64,000 nucleotides of DNA from Lepus europaeus (lineage: Eukaryota; Chordata; Mammalia; Lagomorpha; Leporidae). Positions 39,901 through 45,900 of the stretch are shown here, one piece after another; positions within the stretch are counted from its first letter, which is position 1; each line of letters begins with the position of its first letter. The notes under the pieces were generated by a model. That model worked only from the letters and a program-made list of their open reading frames with translations. It had not been told where the DNA came from and searched no databases. Where the stretch lies: the NCBI RefSeq assembly GCF_033115175.1, contig NC_084837.1, positions 64,255,266-64,319,265 of the forward strand, read 5' to 3'. A program made the translations under genes and the position numbers.

Positions 39901-42900
39901 TCTTCTCATTACTGGGTGTGAGTCTCCAAGAAGTCAAGAGGGAAGGACACTCAGCCCCATCTCCCAGACAGGGGGAGGCAAATACAGTTGGGAAAACACA
40001 TGAACCAAACAACCACGAGATTCTCAGGTTGCTCCCCATTTCTCTTGCGTTCCCTCTACCACAATCTACCACAATCACTCTTTCAGTGAACAGCAAATCA
40101 CCGACATCGCAATTATAAAGCAGCTAACGACCAAAACTTCTTGGCATGAGCAATGAACCATCTCTTTCTCTGCCACTTACCAACATCCTTCCGAATCCTA
40201 TAGAGAAGCAGATGTCCTTGTTTGGTTCCAACAAGAAGCCATTCCTCTGGAAAAGAAAAGAGCCATGAGAAGGGTCAATCGGCTTGGTAACACCCCATCA
40301 CTTTGGCTGGGGTTTGTCATCAGAAACCGAAGGGTTGGACCAGCACTGTGGTGCAGTAGGTTAATCCTCCACCTGTGGCGCCGGCATCCCATACGTGCGC
40401 TGGTTCAGCTCCTGGCTGCTCCATTTCTGATCCAGCTCTCTGCTATGGCCTGGGAAAGCAGTAGAAGATGGCCCAAGTCCTTGGGCCCCTGCACCCACGT
40501 GGGAGACCTGGAGGAAGCTCCTGGCTTTGGATTGGTGCAGTTCCGGCCATTGTGGCCAATTGGGGAGTGAAGCAGCAGATGGAATGTCTCTCTCCCTCTC
40601 TCTCTCTGCCTCTTCTTCTCTCTCTTTTTAACTCTTTCAAATAAATCAATCAATCTTTAATAAATAAAAAACAGAAATAAGATGGACCAAGCTCTTGGGC
40701 CCTTGCACCCATGTGGGAAACCTGGAAGAAGTTCCTGACTCCTGGCTTTGGATCAGTTCAGCTCTGGCTGTTGCACCATTTGCAGAGTGAACCAGCGGTT
40801 GGAAGACTTTTCTTTTTCTTTTAAAAATTTACTTTATTTATTTGAAAGACAGAGTTACAGAGAGAGGTAGAGCCAGAGAAAGAGAGAGGTCTTCCATTCC
40901 GCTGGTTCACTCCCCAAATGACCACAACAGCCAGAGCTGAGTTGATCTGAAGCCAGGAGCCAGAAGCTTCCTCCAGGTCTCTCATGTAGGTGCAGGGCCC
41001 AAGGACTTGGGCTATTGCTACTTTCCCAGGCCATAGCAGAGAGCTGGATTGGAAGAGGAGCAGCTGGGATTCGAACCAGTACCCATATGGGATGCTTGCA
41101 CTACAGGCTGGGGCTTTAATCTGCTGCACCACTGCACCGGCCCCTGGAAGACCTTTCTCTCTGTCTCTCCCTCTCGCTGTAACTCTACCTCTCAAATAAA
41201 TAAATAAAATCTTTAAAGAAATAAAAAAAAGAAAGAACCCAAAAGGTTAGAAAAAAGTTGCTTGTGATAACAGGTGTTTTGCAAAGCTAAGGAATTCATT
41301 CAATAAATGTTTGGGGTAAGCAACGAGCCAAATGGTTAGGACACCAGTTCAAATGTTCACATCCTGTATTAGAGCATCTGGCTTTAAACCCAACTCTGGC
41401 TCCCGACTCCAGCTTCCTGTTAATGCATACCCTAGAAGGCAGTGGTGATGCCTCAAGTAATTGGGTTGCTGCCATCCATATAGGAGACCTAGGTTGAGAT
41501 CCCAGTCCCTGGCTCAGGCCCAGCCACAGTCAAGGTAGGCATCTAGAGAGTGAATCGACTAATGAGAGATTTCTGTCTCCAAGAAAGAAAAAGAGACAGC
41601 AAGACAGGAAGGAAAAAAAAGACAAGAAAGAAGAAAAAAAAAAGAAAGAAAGGAAATATTTGTGAATTAACCAATCAAAAAATACTTAGGCTCTAATTAT
41701 TTTTTAAAATATTTATTTATAAGTCAGAATTAGAGAGACACAGAGAGACAGAGTCAGAGACAGAGAGAGAGAGGGAGGGAGGGAGGGAGGGAGGGAGAGA
41801 AAGAGGCATCTTCCATTCACTTGTTCACTCTCCAAATGGCCACAATAGCCAGGACTGGGCCAAGCCAAAGCCAGTAGCTTCTTCCAGGTCTCCCACATGG
41901 GTGCAGGGGCCCAAGCACTTGTGCCATTCTCCACTACTTCCCCAGGCACATTAGCAGGGAGCTGGATTGCAACTGCCCATATGGGATGCCAGTGCTGCAG
42001 ATGGCAGCTTAACCTGCTGTGCTACAACGCCAGCCCCAGGCTCCAATTATCAGGCTACACATATTGGAGGATTAAAAAAAGTCCCTGGTTTCATTGTTTC
42101 AAAACTAAACATATCACAAATATACAAGGTTTTAAATATTTTTAAAAAAATATTTTATTTATTTGAGAGGTAGAGTTACAAACAGAGAAGGGAAAGACAA
42201 AGAGAGTCCTCTATCTGCTGGTTCACTACTCCCCAAATAGCAGCAATGGCTGGAGCTGTGCCAATCTGAAGCCAGGAGCCAGAGGCGTCTTCCAGGTCTC
42301 CCATGTGGGTGCAGGGGTCCAAGGACTTGGGCCATCATCTACTGCTTTCCCAGGCCATAAGCAGTGAGCTGGATTGGATGAGGAGCAGCCAGGACACAAA
42401 CTGGCGCCATTATGGGATGCCAGTGCCACAGGCAGAGGCTTAGCCTATTACGCCACTGAACCGGCCTCAGGTTTTAAAATTTTTTATTAAGATAAAGATT
42501 TTTTAGTTCAGCACAAAAGAACATGACAGAAGTTTCTAAAATCATAAGATGAATAGTTTAAACATAACATAAAGGATCTAACCACAGAAATAACAGGTAG
42601 GAGGCATTCCTTGAAGATTTAATGGTTTTACTTTAGGGAAAATATGTGCCACATAGCAATAGGCTTACACAAGCCAGTATCTCAAAAATGGTCTAGCAGA
42701 GAAAAACAAGTACTGATAAGCATGTGAAAAAAAATTAAAGCCCTCATATACTTGCTGGCAGGAGCGTAAAATGATGCAATTTCCTTAGAAAACAGACTGG
42801 TGGTCTCTTAATAAGGTGAAACATCGAGTTACGCTATGACCCACTAATCTAAACCTGCGTATATGCCCAAGAGAACTGAAAACATGTTCACCCAAAAACT

Positions 42901-45900
42901 GGCACACGAATGTCCCCTGCAGCTAAAACGCAGAAACAACCCACATGTCCAAGTGATAAATGGGTAACCAAACTGTGGCACACCCACACGATGGAACACT
43001 GGCCAGCCATGAAAAGCAAGGAAGGACTGGTACACGGCACAATGGGGATGAACCTGGAAATGTGTGCCAAATGAAAGATGCTGCACTGTCTCTATCTGAA
43101 ATGATCAGCAGAGGCAAATCCATGGAGACACAAAGGGTCGTGGCTGCCTAGGGCAGGTGGGCCTGGAGGGAAAACACCAGTGGGTACTAGGTTTCACTTC
43201 TGGGGTGATGAAATGTTCTAAAAGTGCCTGTGGTATACTTACACAATGCTGTGCATATATTGAAAATCACTAAATTGTATACATTACATGGGTCAATTCT
43301 ATGTTTGAGTCACATCTCAATAAAGCTCTTAAAAAAAAAAAAAAAAGGCCTAGGTCAGGTACTTAAACTTTGCTGTGTATCAGAACTAAAGGTTCTGCCC
43401 CCAGAACCTGTGATTCAGTGGCATCAGTGTTCATTTTTAACAGGTTCCCAGGTGATGTTCATGCTGTTGGTTCAAGGATCACATTTTGGGAGGCACTGGA
43501 CTAAGGTTAAAAATAAGGAGGCTCAGGGCCGGCACTGTGGCACAGAGGGTTAAAGCCCTGGCTTGAAGCGCTGGCATCCCATATGGGTGCCAGTTCTAGT
43601 CCTGGCTGCTCCTCTTCTGATCCAGCTCTCTGCTATGGCCTGGGAAAGCAGCAGAAGATGGCCCAAGTCCTTGGGCCCCTGCACCACATGGGAGACCTGG
43701 AAGAAGCTCCTGGCTCCTGGCTTTGGATCGGCACAGCTCTGGCCGTTGCAGCCATCTGGGGTGTGAACCAGCGGATGGAAGACCTCTCTCTGTAACTCTG
43801 CCTTTCAAATAAATAAAATAAATCTTTAAAAAAAAAAAATAAGGAGGTTCAGCAAGGGTATAAATTATTACCCTGACACAGCCACATTACATCATGTGGG
43901 GAAGAGGAACATGGAAACTCCCTCAGCTTTGTGAGGCTGTAACATAAAGGTCACCATTCTTTGCGCAAACTCCCTTGATTGTCCGTAAAATAAAATACTG
44001 CACAATGGTATGAGCAGATAACCCTTATGGAGTGCGCGCTGTGTTCTGGGAAATGCCAAGCACACGTCACGTGCTATTTCGCTAATCCTCACCACTATCC
44101 TTCCATGGAGGTCCATTTTGTTAACTTGCACTTGATAGATGCGTAAGTGTCCAGAGTCACACATACAGTAAGTGGCACAGTAGGGATTCTAACTCCAGTC
44201 TGTGACTCCTCGCCACGTGCTGTGACACACTACCTACGGCATCCCAAGGTCACACGAACCAGTGTCAGTCAGAGGTTGTCTGAAAGGTAGTAGCTATCAA
44301 AACAGGTCGGGGGTGGGGACTGGGCTTAATGGTTAAGACGCTGCTTGGGAAGCTTGCAACCCACACTGGAGTGCTTGGATCTGAGTCCTGGCTCCTCTTT
44401 CAATGCCTAAAGTGCACCCTGGGAGGCAGCAAGTGATGGCTCAAGTCCTTGGGTCCCTGCCACCAACATGAGAGACCCAAAGTGAGCTCCATACCCTTGG
44501 CTTTGGTGTAGCTCAGCTTTAGCTGTTGCAGACATTTGAGCAGTACACCAGCAGAAGGCACTCTTCGTATAAAAACAAACAAAAATGGGTCAGGATCCAC
44601 ATTAGGGACACTTCTCTACATCAATATCCTCACTGTCCTGAAAAAGCAGTTCTGTTTTAAAGGAAAAACAGGACACATAGAGTAAGATACTGTGTGCTCT
44701 TAAGGACATAAGCTGAAATCCTAAATGCCAGCTCTAATGGAACACTGGAGTTTTGTTTGAGAACATGGAGAAAAAACTCAGTTCACAATGTTTGCTCTGT
44801 AAAACATATTGTTTAGAACTCTACTTATCACAACATTAAGCAATTTGGCAATACTAAAGTTGATTTTTAGGACAACCATTGATATTTTAGACATAAATTA
44901 TATGGAATAAAATTTTTAAAAATTCACTTGTAACACACATAAAATCTGAAACCAAAAGCCTATTCACCATCTTCCTCATTCTTGCTTCTCCATCGTATGC
45001 CCCCAACTATTGCTAGTTCCTGTTTCCTTTTTTTCTTTTATCAACCACAGCCTCCTCCCAAGTCTGCCAAGGTTATCCATTTTACCTTCAGCAGCTATCT
45101 CGGGACAGCCCCCTCCCCTAGAGTCTTTCCAGGGACACTTGTGACAGCCTCAAGTGGTCTCACCCTGCATACTCTTCCACTTTGCTGTCAATTTTCTTAA
45201 GAGTAGGTCTACAATGCTGTCATCCTCATGAAAATGCACTATCAGAATACAAATCAAAGCCCTACGCCCTGATTAATCTGTCAGGAGTGCATTTTTTGGA
45301 GCAAGTCTTTGGCGCAGTGGTTAAGGCACCTCTCAGGACGTCCGTACCTCTTTTCAGAGAACCTGGTTGGAGTCTCAGCTTCTTTACTTCTGATCCAGCT
45401 TCCTGCTAATGTGTATCCTGAGAAGCGACGATTAATGGTTCAAATACCTGGGTCCCTATTACCCATGTGAGAGACCCAGATTACATTCTGGGCTCTTGCT
45501 TCAGCCTGGACCAGCCCTGGCTGTTGCAGGCATTTGAGAAGTGAACTATCAGATAGTCTCTCTTCTTTTCAAATAAAATGAAAATAAATATATAAAAAAG
45601 TTGAAAGTCTATTCTCAATTTTTACTGAACTGTTTGTTTGCCAGTAAAGGTTTCTCATTAAATGTCTACTCAACTGGTCATAAAAGGGAATCAGACAGAT
45701 TAAATTTACTGTAAATAAAAAAAATAACAAATTTTATTTGGCCCCTCTCAAGTTTTATTTTGGAGGTGCCAAGGAAAAATGTACTCATCATATTTGGAAA
45801 GTATTTGTGACAAATTTCTTTTAAATAATAAATGTATCACACACATACTCATTCCCAATCCTCAAACTTGTGAGAACAAAGCGTGTGTCATCCAGATGTG

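Noticed and set aside
43892..44164. 90-codon minus-strand open frame
   Set aside because: Falls on a MIR element; no coding signal.
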